This document shows positions 1 to 14,200 of a stretch of 64,000 nucleotides of DNA, piece by piece. The notes under the pieces are model-generated. The model did no database searches and was not told the origin of the DNA. It saw only the letters and a program-made list of their open reading frames with translations. This DNA comes from Riptortus pedestris (lineage: Eukaryota; Arthropoda; Insecta; Hemiptera; Alydidae): contig CM032230.1 in assembly GCA_019009955.1 (NCBI GenBank), forward strand, positions 4,574,001 to 4,638,000, given 5' to 3'. The translations under genes were made by a program, and so were the position numbers. Positions within the stretch are counted from its first letter, which is position 1, and each line of letters opens with the position of its first letter.

Positions 1-752
1 TCTTTTTCTGTCAGCTCCTTCAGGACGCGTGCCGCTTTCTCTTTCACAGCTTCAACAGACTCAAATCTTGTTCCTTTTAATGCAGATTTCACCTTAGGAA
101 ACAGATAGAAGTCGCACGGCGCAAGATCCGGCGAATAAGGCGGATGGTCTAACACTGGGATGCTGAATTTGGCTAGAAACCTCTTAACAGACAATGCGGA
201 ATGAGCCGGCGCATTGTCTTGGTGGAGAACCCATGACTTGTCCTTCCACAATTCAGGTCGTTTTTTCCTTATTCTTTCGTGGAGTTCAGCAAGAACGTGA
301 AGGTAGTAATGTTGATTAATCGTTTGACCTTCAGGAACCCAGTGAAGGTTCACAATCCAATGAATATCGAAAAAAACAATCAACATTGCTTTGAATTTTG
401 ATTTGCTCATTCGAGCTTTTTTGGCTCTCGGTGAAGATGGGCTCTTCCAGTGCATGGATTGGCGCTTTGTTTCAGGATCATACATAAAAAACCATGATTC
501 GTCACATGTTATTATCCTTTCCAGCAAGTTTGGGTCATTTTCAATGGCATTCAAAGTGTCAGTACAAACATTTTTGCGATCTTCCAGTTGTTCAAATGTG
601 AGAATTTTAGGCACCATTTTGGCACACACTTTTTGCATGTTAAAATTGTTATGTAATATTTGTCGTATGGATTCTTTATCAATTCGTACAGTTTCAGCAA
701 TCGCACGAATACTTAACCGATGGTCAGATCGAATCATTGTAGCCTTGCCAAA
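1..752 (-). mobile_element. mariner-family transposase, partial
   Basis: Read on the minus strand, one frame stays open from about 752 to the window edge and matches the catalytic part of a mariner transposase. It begins near the second helix-turn-helix (SIRAIAETVRIDKESIRQIL). It then shows the first catalytic Asp in TCDESW, the second in HQDNAPAH, and the third in YSPDLAPCDFYLF. There are 34 residues between the second and third Asp, which is the DD34D spacing of true mariners. The N-terminal DNA-binding part is missing, and the C-terminus runs off the left edge. No stop or frameshift was found in the visible part, so this copy is fairly young. Mariners move by cut-and-paste at TA. A (TA)n tract lies just upstream. 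It sits beyond the last visible ATAD3 exon, so it may be in the final ATAD3 intron or 3' of the gene. Confidence 0.93.
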
Positions 753-788
753 TACAAAATACCATCAACATTCAGACCTTAGCTAGTA

Positions 789-812
789 TGTATATATATA
801 TATATATATAAT
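789..812. repeat. (TA)n microsatellite
   Basis: Short TA dinucleotide run between the mariner fragment and a family A fragment. Confidence 0.9.
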
Positions 813-942
813 TTTGAGCAGACCTCATTTTCATCATCTCCTGGGTAGGATCGATGTACTTTTGAAGAAATGTTTCGAAAATCGCGTCATGAGTACGACA
901 CAACCTCAATAGCTGATTTCCCTTAAGGGTAATCTGCTAATA
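812..942 (-). repeat. family A repeat, left-end fragment
   Basis: In reverse complement this starts TTAGCAGATTACCC, continues through the hairpin and the TGAGTACGAC-type block, and ends with the block encoding a repeated ATCGATCCTACCCAGGAGATGA. It matches the left end of the complete family A copies at 30706 and 63441. Only the end is kept. Confidence 0.7.
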
Positions 943-1041
943 ATGGAATGTGGGATGTGATCAGCAGAATGAAAATCTGCTGAGTTTTCAGAATTACAAT
1001 AATAAAAATAATAATTAATAGGGATTAATAAGAATGAATAC

Positions 1042-1240
1042 CTTCTGCCTGTGCTGCCTAAGTGCAGTGTGGACCCTGTCGACAGCCATCTGCCTCGTCA
1101 GGACTCCATCTTCTGAAGCATATGCAGCTGCTTGCCACGCCACTCCCAGCTTGGCTATTTCACGGCCAGACATACCTTCTGTCAGTCGAGCCATCTCAGA
1201 GCAAAATGCCCCATAATCAAATGATTCCACTTTCAGTCTC
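1042..1240 (-). CDS. ATAD3: ATAD3 exon 11 (last visible)
   Basis: Encodes residues about 501-567, the helical lid at the end of the AAA+ module, including [18 protein letters not shown] and ending RQHRQK. The acceptor is CTAG before GAGACTG. The donor AAG/GTATTC follows a complete codon, so one more exon is expected beyond position 1. Confidence 0.93.
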
Positions 1241-3144
1241 CTAGAAAATAATTGTTTAATATAATTTAAAAAAAAAAAAAAATCATTTAGGTTTGAAATA
1301 AAAAGAAACTAAAAGCAATTCAATTTACCTGACTGATGTGGTGGCAGCTGGTTCAAGGACAAATTTATCAAAATACAGTCTTAAAAGACGTTCCCTCTCC
1401 TCAAGACCTGGAAGCGTGAATTCTACCATTTCATCCAATCTGTCATTAACAGCCCAATCAAACTGTTCGGGCGTATTTGAAGCTAGCACTAACATAAACC
1501 TAAAAAAAGAACACTTGACTTAATTATATTTACTTGTTACTAATCCCCTACCTCATTTTCAAGGTGACTGACAAGATATACATCATATAAAAATAAAAAG
1601 ACTGTGTAAACTAAGCAGATTTCCCATGAGCTGGTTATATAATGAGCGGATGACATCAACTCACAATTTCTTCTAAATTTCTCCCACAACTAAGAAGCCT
1701 AAGTAAACAGGAATCAAAATACCATCTAGACATTAAACATTCCACCCCCCCCCCTCTTCAGAGCTGAACAATGAACAAACAAAAGAAGTAAACAAATTTG
1801 TGAACAATTGTGGAAAAAACATAATATTTTCAGTATATGTACAATGGTCGTAAAAATACAAAAACATTATTTTTTATAAGAAATGACAGGAGACTATGAC
1901 CAAAAAAGGGGGGAGGATGTAAAGAATAAGAAAAAAAAATTGAGAATGTAGATATGGTACATACCAGTTTCATATAGAGGAGAAGCAGGGAGCACAAACT
2001 GCATTCGGTGGGGACTACATTGCAAATGAAGACGGAGTTTGTGCTCCCTGCTTCTCCTCTAAATGAAACTGGTATGTACCATATCTACATATCAATTTAT
2101 TTAAAATCGTGTCGTGAGTACGACCTCAACAGCTGATTTTTCTTAAGGGAAATCCGCTAAAAATGAGCTACATTTTAAATTTTCACCAACTCAGAATATT
2201 TCAAATTTCCAACATATGACAATACCAAATTAATCCAAATTACTTTGAATATTTTAATTAATGCACAAGCGTTTCTGAGGTGGGAGAGAACGAATGAAGA
2301 AAATCAAAATAGATAATGCACGTACACTAGGTACAATGACCTGGTACAACATGGCTCCTCCAGGCAGGAGTCTTGTATACATTTTTCCGAAGGCTATGAC
2401 ACCTAGTGAGACATGTAGAAACTACTGCCGTCTTTACATTTTTGTTCGCTGAACTTCTTCAGCTCGAAATGTTTTTAGGAATGTTGTAAAAAATCACACA
2501 AAAGGTACATGATATTATTTTGTTACAATAATTTCTCCAATTTGTACCAAATTATAACATAAAGAAGATGTAAAACTCACTTGCTACTCTGCTCACCAGT
2601 TCTATAAAGGAATGCATTAAGTGTTGCACGTAAGTCTTCAGATATCGTTTCAGAAGACCTCTTCCTGAGAAATGCATCAGCTTCATCTAAATTGAAGAAG
2701 GTATAAATTAATAAGCATAAATAATATAAGTATATGTAAAAATCATGATGCAGAAACCAGGTGGGCCTAGAAGACAAATGCTGGGGTGGGAGCCAGGTTA
2801 AATCAAAAAGCCTACCTTTTGAAAAGTTTGAAATGCATGTAATTTGAATCAAACTTTGGAAGGGTGAAATAAAGTGATAATTTCAGAAATGCAAAGGTTT
2901 TTCTTAAAAGATTTTCTATACGATGATGGTGCAATATTGCACAGGAAGGAGAGGACTGAGATAACATTAATCCCTGGTTCCTCTCCCAGCCAGGAATAAA
3001 CCTCAGCTATGGTTCTTAATAATTAATACAATCCATGATTATGATTTATTTTGTAAGCTATATCTATGAGTAAAGTGACACTACGGGTAGAGTAGAAACT
3101 AATTGTCATTTATTCTTCAAGACAAGTTAACACACATATGTTTC

Positions 3145-3182
<38 letters not shown>

Positions 3183-6100
3183 GAGACAGGAAATATTGAA
3201 AGATTGTGTATAAGGTGAATATCAAATTGAACTATATAATTGACTTATCTATATATACAGAATGTTTGTCTGTATGTCCTTTATAGAATCCTGAACCGAA
3301 TTTTATGAAACTTGGTATGCATATTACTACTAATCCAGCTTAGGTTTTAGGCTATATTAATACTCGAGATGAACAGGAGTGGGGGTTATAAGGGAGGCCT
3401 GAAATTAAAAATAGCGATATTTTGTTTCCTATTAGTTTTTCGGCAAATATGCACATAACAAAAGTAGTTAAGTTTGTTATTTAGAGTAACTTTTGTTATA
3501 TACACTTTTGTCGCATATATGAGGTATACACAAAAAACCATAGAAGGGATCAACAATGTTAAAAGATGCAAAAGACTAATTCAAAATCAATGAAACTCCG
3601 TATTTTTGACTATAAGTTATATTAACATTTTTAGGAAAGAACAGGAGTGGCGTTTGTTAGGGAGGCATGAAATGAAAAATCATCATATTTTGTTTCCTAT
3701 TGTTTGTTTTTTTTGGCGAACATGCACGTAACAAAAGACGTTTAATTTGATATTTAGAGTAACTTTTATTGTATACATCTTTATCATAATTTAGTATTTT
3801 AGTTGATGGCGTAGCAACACACGCAGGGTACAGCTAGTTAATAATACAAAATTATCATTTAAATAGCATTTTTTAACCAGAAATAGACATTATACACTGA
3901 TTCGCAAATCATATTTTACAACCTTACTCTAAAAATTCCAACAGCATTAACATATTTCATAAGATATTTGTTAATATTTTCATAAAACCTAAAAAAACAT
4001 CTCTGTACAAACTATAGCTTAGCTACTGCTTGTCTATGTATGAGGTTCTAAAATAATTAAACTTACCAATAAATAGTAGAAGGCCTTTCCTAGAAGCTTC
4101 GGCCCAGTCAAATACTTTGTGTACTGCAGTAACAGCTTCTTTCCCGAGTGGGGAAACATCACCACCAGTTAGGATAGCATAGTCCAGACCAGAGTGGAGA
4201 GCCAGTTTCTAAACAAGAAAAATTTGCCCTATGTAAAATTAGGTTAAGCAAATAAAATAAATTAAATTATAAACCAATTTTAAAAAATTAATAAGGGTAA
4301 GTAGTAAATTTCAAAATATGATTATGGAAGATTGCATGTAAATTACACACAAAGAATTGAAATGAAATGCATTGATTTTCATTGAATGTTAAAAAATATG
4401 GTGAAGCGCCATATGAACTCCTTGTACTCTTATTAAATTAAAAATTATTTATTAATCTCCACTTTTTGCAACTAAGGCTAATTGGGACGGGTTATCTACA
4501 GGTTACTACCCTTTTCTAGTCAGGGTGGGACTAAGGATTTTATTTAATGAATTCTGTCACTAAATAAATTCCTTTGACTAGGCAGGAATCGAACTCGTCA
4601 CTCTAGGATTACCATGTGAGAATTGTTATTAAATTACATAAACAAAATTGTTTACTACATTTCATTTAAAGTTACTTCATTAGAAAGTGATATGTGATGT
4701 CTCTGTACCAATCCATCAGGCCAAAAAATGTTATAGAACATAGTTTATAGAGCTTTTCTTAATGATTAACAATAAAGGTTCTTCTATAATATTACGATCC
4801 ATACAAGTCAATTGGGGTATTGACCGTATGTTCATGTTTCTGGCTGACATTTCGTTAGACATAGTAGTTCTAAAATCCTCAGGGCTTTTTCAGACAGAAG
4901 AGTTCATATTCAGGTGTCTGTAACTCTGCCTGGTGCCTGGGACTGAGCCTCCGCTTCCAGCTACTGTCTCCAGCATCTCTTCCTTCTTTGTTTGTATATT
5001 TCTTTCTGGGTGGTATAATAGCCTTCCAAAGTTTACTTAATCTATAACCATCTTCTCTGTTTAGGCTGTTAGGACATTTCACTATCCCGATCGCTTCTAG
5101 TACGATTCTTTCCAGGTAGCTATCAACTTTTGCCAACACTTTGACTTCACCAAATTTGATGAAGGATGACCATTTATGATGGTTAGTTTGTCAAAAACGT
5201 TTTGCAATAGCATTCTTTAGCCGGAAAATTGTTCACATTCGACATGTTCTCCAACTGTGGTGCTGATCAGCCTGGCTGCCTGAGCAATGTATGCCAAGCC
5301 AAGGTATACTGTCTACTCCTCCCACAGAGCTATGCAGCTGATTCTTCATTCTCGGTATCATATTTATGTCTCGATATCATATGTCCGCTCTACGAATATA
5401 TGTTTTTCTTCTTTACCTCTAAAAGGAACAGAGAAATTTGTATATGAACAAGTAAGTAAAAACATAATAGGATACAACAAAAAGGTTTCTTCTGTTTTCT
5501 TTAATTTCTTTGGTTTCTTTTTAATTTAAAAATGACATGCTCTGTGATTAATCTTAAATTATATTATATTATGATTACTATGGTTTATATATAATGAGAA
5601 ACTTGCCTCCACCAATATATCTAATAATAAATTATATTTGACAGATTACTGCATCAAACATTTGACTTTTATTTTCTAATGAAACACTTTGATAGATAAT
5701 ATTCACCTTTGATTTAAAAGCATCCTTCAGTCATGAAATTTTTAAAAATCATGTAGATTTTATGATAAACTTAGATATTCTTACTGTGTCTCAAGCTATA
5801 CGTGGTTTTCTCAGGAAACAAGATATTTGATATCAGAACCTTGATGTTCTAAACTCCGAGATATTCGTACCTTTTCTTGTTTTCAGCCTTTATAAACTCC
5901 AATTTCTACTCACAGGATTTTAAATTAAAAATAGAGAATATATGTTGAAAGTAGATCACTAGTGTGTCATAGCAGCACATGGGAAATGTGCTAGTTTCAG
6001 CCCCTGTGCGTGCGTTTATTTTTTACAGTAGACAAGGAAATTTAGATAAGATATTAAACAATTCTTCTTAATAAATTCTATTAACTTTGAATGATTTGAG

Positions 6101-9100
6101 ATTTGAAAATCATTCAGAGATTTTCATAGCTAAATTTATGCACAAAAAGATATTAAATTAATAGATAAAAACGTACCTTAGCAAACATTGTCTTTCCTGT
6201 TCCTGGAGGCCCATACATCAGAATATTCCTAAACATACCTCGATTTTGCTTTGTGTTCTTTGTGGCGATAGCGACATCCCTGTTAAACAAATTGATTCAA
6301 TAAACAACATTAAATTTTAGAGAGAAAAAACAATATCCTGAGATCTTATATTATCAATTTATTTATGATTAATCTCATGTATTATTCAAGAACATTAAAG
6401 TCTATGTGGGCGCCAAATGACTTCCTTTTACTTCTGTTAATTAAAATAAACAAAATGTTTTGATGCACTTCAGTTAAAATGATTTGAAAGTAATATACAA
6501 TATCTCTTGTTCTCATGCATCAGATAAAAAAAGGCCCTGGGCTATAATCCTTAGATTTTTATAAGAAAATATGGTTCTATACAAATTTTTTGTACCTCAT
6601 CAGAGATATGTATGTAGAAATTTTCAATATGACTTTTTTTTTTTTTTGTAAAAAAAAAATGAATGAGTTACAGAAAGTAAATAAATAATTAAAAGATGTT
6701 GAACTGGAGATAGTTAGCAGGAAGCAATAAGCCTCGGACTTGAACTGACTTTAAAGAAGATAGAAGGCTCTCCTGGCAATAAGCTAGCTAATGTGTCAAA
6801 GACAAATATTCTAGATTTGAGCAAACATTGCTCACATTCTTCAGGGGTGATATCAATGAATAATCGGGATGGGACATTTTACCAGTACTCATGATAAAAG
6901 ATTTCAAACAAAAGCGTAGGCTGTGTTGGTCTTATTGAAGATTTAAATAAAAAACTAGTCACTTTACTTCTTACTAAAATTCGTTAAGAAATACCCTCCA
7001 ATTGAAACTATTACTAATAAACAATGGTTATTTCCATCATCAGGTAACTCAACCATCAGGGTAATTCAAAAAAATCCTATGTTTATTATTTAAATTGAAG
7101 AAGCAAGTAATAAGAAGTATATTCAACAGAAAATCCAGACTGTTCGGCTGCTCTTTGAGTAAAAAACAATGAAGTTTCCTTGAATATATAGAAACTAAAC
7201 AATATTATGCGTGAAACAAAATGAACTTGATTTATTGAAATAGTATAACACATAATAATTGTTCAGGACTGTATAGCCGCCGAAGGTGCAACACTATATG
7301 TTAAGATTAATTAAACTACGAATAACTGAGATGTTGCTTGGTTGGCTCCCGTTACTCGGCCATCCTTATGTCATTTTATTTAAAACATGTGTTATATTAA
7401 AAAATACATATAAAAACAGCTGCTTTAATTGAATAACAGTGCTAATTAAAATCAGGGACTCAGGTTAGCCATGTGAGTTAGAGCGTTGGTCTTAATCTCA
7501 CATGGTAAAACCTTGAGTGGCGAGTTCGATTCTTGCCTGGGCAATAGGAATTTATTTAATGACGGAATTCATTAAATAAAATCCTTAGTCCCACCTTGGC
7601 TAGAAAAGGGGGTAACCTGTAGATAACCCGTCCCAATTAGCCTGAGTTGCAAAAAATGGACGTTAATAAATAATAATAATTAATAATTAAAATCAGGTGA
7701 TTCCTAAAGGGGAAAATTAACCAAATAATAATAAAACAAAATGTAAGAATAATACTACAAACTACTAACCACAAATATAAATATTTTGAAAAATGAAAAA
7801 AAACAAAAAACAATCATTTACAGAAGTAAAACTATTTAACTCTGCTCAAATGTGTTAGATGTACTAAAACATATTCTATGTTTAAAAATAAATTAAAGAA
7901 TTACATGTCTGAAGGACATTATTATACACAAGATAAATAGTATCATCAAAAATGTTCAATTATTAAATAAAACTATAAAATATTTGTTGGTCAACAAATA
8001 ATTTATGATCAAGTACTTTGTCTCTTTAAGATGTGAACAAGTTTCTTATAATTTATAAAGCATGTCATTCTTTAACACCACAAATATGGAATAAAGATTT
8101 ATATAAAAATATGATTATCGTTGTTAAAAATGCATAAAAATTACCACAAAATTTTTACTTATATATAACATAAATTGAAATAGATTGGTATTAAGATTAT
8201 TAACAAAATTAATTTATTATATATAATCATCAAATTGATCAATTTTATAAAATTTATTCATGGAATTTGAGTCAATTTTATAACGAAATTATTATATCAG
8301 TATAAATGATATTTAATAATATGTAAAGAAATTAATTGACATAATATTAGTAATTTTTTTATGGAACAAAAATATGTGACATACCTAATTATGTTAGTTA
8401 GCATTTGATGAAAATAAATACATTTCATTTCATGAGTCTCTATTCCTTATCCATAAGTTTTTGCAAGTTCTTCCTATATAGAACATGTCTCAATGCTTGC
8501 AGTTCATTTTTCATGATTGATTCGATGTGATGCAATCCATGATTGTTATATGCAACTAACTCTTTGCCAACGGAAAAATCAAATAATTTACTTTTATATG
8601 CGCGTTGACGATAGTTTCGTACATTCTAATGGTTCTGAGATTACACTCTAAGTTTAGATAGAAAATGTAAACTCTCTCAAAAAGCTCATAGAATTCAAAC
8701 TCGAAATAGAGCAGGAAAAATCTACAAATTCCCTTGATCTATCTACATTTTACCACCCTTTTCTTGCCAGGATAGGACTAAGAATTTTAATCATTGTTCA
8801 TTTTCTGTATTAATTAAACCAGTTATAATTATAAAAAATGTAACTACTCTTACCTTAACCTCTCTTCAAGTTTTGGCTGGAGGACAACTCCAGCAAGAGC
8901 GTCAGCAGGTTTGTTTTTGAATTTCTTGACACTCAATATCGGGTGCTTTATCGTTTCAAGCGCTGAAAACCTTGATGTCTCTCTAACTAGTGAAGGTTTC
9001 CCTGCAAAACAATTTGATGAACAAATGCATTAAATTCTAAATAAACAAACATTATAACATTTAAGACACGTTTCAATTTTAAATAATGCATTAAAGTTTC

Positions 9101-9847
9101 CTAGAAATGAGGCAGGAAACTTTTTTAAGGAGAGCTTTGATATTAAACAACAGAATAGATAGAATAGACTAATGATTTATTTGACTTATTTGTCTTACAG
9201 AGTTCAATATTTTTAAACAAAATATAATACAAAATAATAAGAATAATACATACATATTTATAATACAATATATTTATATATACATGAGATATTAAAATTT
9301 TTCTTCCCGTCCCAGAGAAAAAATAAAAGGGGTCGCACATCCCAAAAGGGAGAGTAAAAACAATACGCGACATCAATTTCCCATGTTACATTAATGAAAT
9401 TCTTTTATTACATCATATAACATCTATTTTTAATAATCGAATCAAACATATTTTAATTCATAATTAGTTTTATTAATGACTACAATAATGCATCTTTAAA
9501 ATCAATATTAATTAAGTACTCATCTCACAGAGGTATGTCACTTCCAATTTACAAAGCATGTGTGTAATAGTAAAGGATTAACTTTTGGAATACTAGAAGT
9601 TTTCAGAAAATGGGGAAAATTGATATGACAGAGTAGCATATAACACTGTTTTCAAAGATGAGGGGACAATTTGGAATATTTAATTTCAATTAATTGATAA
9701 ATTCAGCTCCTGAAGAGTTGCAGATAGATAAAATAGACCAGGTGATGTAACATTATTCACTGACATTCAATCAATACAAACATGATTAATTAAATCACTT
9801 TTTTTCAAGCATATAACCCTGTATATCAAATTAAGGGTTAAGTTCAC

Positions 9848-9894
<47 letters not shown>

Positions 9895-11187
9895 CTGATG
9901 TCATACCCATTGGTGGACTATCATCTCTGGCTGACCATCGAGTATACTGGGGGTATTGTACTTTCGATGCGAGTGTGCCATCATCAAACTCGTTAACAGT
10001 TGTACGGTTTCATATGTTATTATCCATATTAGTTGTTTACAATTTTGGTCGGGGCAAGCTTGTTTACATTTAGGTCTGGCAAAGCAAAAGGGTGGTGTAT
10101 GTGTGAGTCCAGGTATGCTGTTTGTGATATAATAATAGTTTCATGTAACATGGGCATTAACAATGATAAAATTGTCAAATTTCTATTTGAATATGGAAGT
10201 ACATCCTCTGTTACTTCATCAGCTGGTATTCATGTGTGCCTAACTGCTGGAGTTTTCCATTTGTCATTCTGTTTAAGCAGTTCAGGATATCTAGTGATGA
10301 GTTCTTTGTTGATAATGTCTCTGTTCAATGTCTATTGTTTGTATATCTCCATGTTCCATATCCATATTAGGTAATATAAAATTGGTCTGGGTATGTTTGT
10401 TTAAGTCTAGGCCTAGCAAGGCAAGAGGGGGGTTTATGTGAGGCCAGGTATGCTATTTGAGATATAAAAGTCTGTCACGCAGGGGCTGCTTAAACTAAGC
10501 AGATTTCCCACGCGAAGGTTTACAATAGATAAATGTACATACAGATGAATAAATACAAACAGTAATGAGAAATCTTTCAGTCAACTTACAATACAAGTTA
10601 ATAATCTCTACAACGGAAAGAGGCTGAAATGGTAAACAAACAGGCTAGCCAACCTCATAGTGCTGATAGATAGACTGGAAAGACTAACTATTAACGAAAT
10701 ATATCTGAATATAACACATTAATTTTATTGAAAAAAATTTACTGAAGGTAGTGCTGTAATGAATCAGAATCAGTTTTATCTCAATTACTTAAATTTTAGG
10801 TAGGGTCAACAGAACATATTCAATGAAAACAATATTTGGAATTAGCCTTGTCATGAAGTGGTTCATCTTATAAAAACTTATTATTAATATGACACTAGTA
10901 GGAGTGGGGGGGGGTACTGAATGCGTAAAACTAAAAAATCCAAATATCTCGGTTAATACTCATTATACGGAAAATATGTATAGAACAATATTTATAGTAA
11001 ATTTAATTTGCAATAAGATTGTTTCTACACAATTTTACGCTCTAATGTATAGTGACAGAAATATTACGAATTTTCGAAATTCTTCCCTCTAAACCCCCCC
11101 CTCGCTGGTCCAATTTCAGTTGTTAACAAACTTATCAAATATCGAGTTTGGTAACGATTAAGCAATAATTGTGACCGCTAGAGTCGT

Positions 11188-11238
<51 letters not shown>

Positions 11239-14200
11239 CAGTTATCAATGGAGACTTGAAGAAAAATGACAAAATTCACGTCATGTATACAGCCTCAATA
11301 GCTGATTTCCCTCGAAGGAAATCTGCAAAAAAAACGAGTACAATTCCACTCTGGGCAATAGGAATTTATTTGAAAGGAAAAAAAAGAGTGGTAACCTGAT
11401 TATAACCTATCCTAATTAGCTATAGCAGCACAAAGTGGGCGTTAATGCCATTCAACATCATTATTTGTATTTACCAATTCTGAGTGAGATGATGCATAAG
11501 AGTAATAAAGCCTTTTAGGCGGGCTCACCTAACCTGGCCTCAATGAACCTCCCAGTCATAGCAGTCGCAGTCTTGGCCGAATAGACGCCCAGCGCTAGGA
11601 GAGACAGCCCACCTACTGCTGTCAGCGTCTTGTCCCAATCGGTCAGCAGAGCTGTTACACCACTTCCAATCACTGAGCCTGCTGTCCTAACAAATGGTAT
11701 TAGTAAATAATTAAAGTAACCAATAAATGTCTACCAGACTATTATAATAGCATTGTATAAAACAGACTTTGTTATAATAAAAATATTTTGAAATGCAATG
11801 GAAAGCATGAAGTAGTGATGCAAATATCACCTATCCTAACTATGTCTTTTGACAATTTTGATTAGGGTGGAAACTCATATAACATAACTATTTTTTTTTT
11901 TTTTTTTTTTTTTTGTATTTCAATCAATATGGAATAAACTCACCTTTCTTCTTGGACACATTTATTAACCTTCTCTACATGTGTCAGTTGGTCGGAAGAC
12001 TCTTGAGAAGATTGCACTACCTAACATATATCTACAGTGCCTTCCACTCAGGGAACCATCATATCAATACTGTATTAGACAATACTAGAGTATTGGCGTG
12101 GCTCTTTGAGCAGAGGATGATAGTGTAGAAGTATATTAAGTAGTGCAATCTCCTGAAGAGCCTTCTGACCAATTGAAACATGTAGAAAAGAATAATAAAT
12201 GTTTTAACCCTTTAAAGGCCAAACTCGGTTCCCATTGAATTTTTAATTTTTTTTTCTTAGTATTCCCTTTCTTATTTTTATATTTAAATATTTTATTGAT
12301 CATTACAAAAAAAAAATTGTTTTTTTACATTTTTTTTAAATGTTCCCAATTGGGAACAATGGCTTGTTGAGGGGTCTAATCAATAAGGTAGGGCAAGGAA
12401 AGTCAAAAAGAAAGAAAACGTTTTATTTTCTTTACAAATTGTCAATTGTTGATTCATATGGTCGTATATGGGCTGGATTTTTCCTAACTTTTCTTCATCT
12501 TTCAATTTACTGTTATCAACAATATGAAAATATCATTTAGTTCCTTGAACTTTGTCCTTGACATCACCGAAGGAACAAGTGATATATTGGTAACTTCAGC
12601 GGAAGACCAGTACAAATTTTCCTCAGGGAGATAGTGATAACCACTTAGTAATACGTAACAGCCCGAAGAATTGGGCGATTTCTTCCGAATCAACCTGAAT
12701 TTCAGCTCCATGCTGTGCAGCATAAAGAATTGTCGTTTTAGCTAGATGTTGCATATATTCATTTTCAACAGGCTCATTAGGAATGGAGTGAATATCACTG
12801 TTTTGAACCCATTTAGGAGTTACAAATTTATTTTTCTTTGGAACTTTTTTAGGTCGAGTAGTGTTTTTATTCTTTTTCGCGGAAGGGCAAGGGTCAGAAA
12901 TTTCCTCTGCGTCACCAACTCTCCCATCATCTGTTCTTGAATCAGTCTGATTTACAATTAGACATACCTCACCACAAACATCGTTTGGAATGACTAGTAC
13001 CAATTTGACTTTGTCAATATCTTCCTCATCCGTTACTCGATCATTTTCGTCTGGGGGTAATTGGCAGATGTCTATTTCATCAACAGCATTATCAACCAAA
13101 TTATCAATTTGGTCTAAATAATGTAAATATTCCTCTGCTTGCTCTACAGTTCGGAACACTTTCCATTTTTTTGAAAATATTGGAAAGATTTTATAAAAGA
13201 AAATTAAATAACAAAAAAACTAGGGAACAATATTTTAACGCCACACGTACTTCTATCTGGTTCAAGGTTAGAGTTGAAACTCAACTAAAAATGAAAACAC
13301 ATTAGAAATACGGTAGAAGATAGGAAACATGGGAAAAGGGATGACTAAGAGCTTCTCCCGCTCTGATGCGTACCTACAAGCCGACAGGCCATTGTTCCCA
13401 TTTGGGAACATCACAGTTTGACGACCGATAAAAATTTACGAAATCAACTTATTGTGATAAATTTAGTTTTCAATTGTTTGTGATACATTCCTAATAATAT
13501 ATAAAAATTAATGGATTCATAATCGTAGTTTTTAAAGACTTAACGGGAAAATGAGAAAAATTGACCGATTGCTGCAAAAAACTACAAATTCAAAAATTTG
13601 TGGAGTCGAATTCGGTCACTCTTTTTGAAAACAAAAAATATTTTCATATAATTTAATGTTTTATTTTATTGTAATTAAATTGATAAAGCATTTGGTAAAG
13701 CTGAAATATTGTTAAAAATTTTGAAATCTATGTTCCCAATGGGAACAATGGTCATTAAACGGTTAAAGAATGGGAGTTGTTTTTTGTCTACAAAATGACC
13801 TTCTGCCAATCTAATCATAAATATTGTTGCAAAAACTACGAATATAAAAAATTAAACAGAGTTAATCACATATTTAAGAAGTTACGAAGTAGATCAAAGG
13901 AGCCGAGAGATGGTCTAGCCCGTCCTCAGCAATACCCGTCCGCGATCTAGAAGGTCTAGACCATTCCACTTTGATGTTTGCCACTCGTCTATAAAACTCA
14001 GCTCATCCCGAGATTAGTTTGTTCTCAGCTCTCTTCAGGTGATTAATGGTGCATTCAGTGCAGCTTAATGAACAGTGCGTTTTAGTTGCAGTGCGGTAAA
14101 GTGTTTTATGTGATGAACTGTGTTGTGCTGTTTTTATGTGACGAACTGTGTTGTGCCGTTTTCATGTAAAGAACAGTGTAGTACCGTGTAGAAGTAAAGG

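Noticed and set aside
391..786. 131-codon plus-strand ORF
   Set aside because: Antisense shadow of the mariner transposase frame.
7453..7540. A tRNA gene
   Set aside because: Only A- and B-box-like halves with poor stems, and the same sequence recurs with a common body: a SINE.
10033..10374. 113-codon plus-strand ORF
   Set aside because: Spans an imperfect direct repeat, lacks any recognised motif, and lies in an ATAD3 intron.
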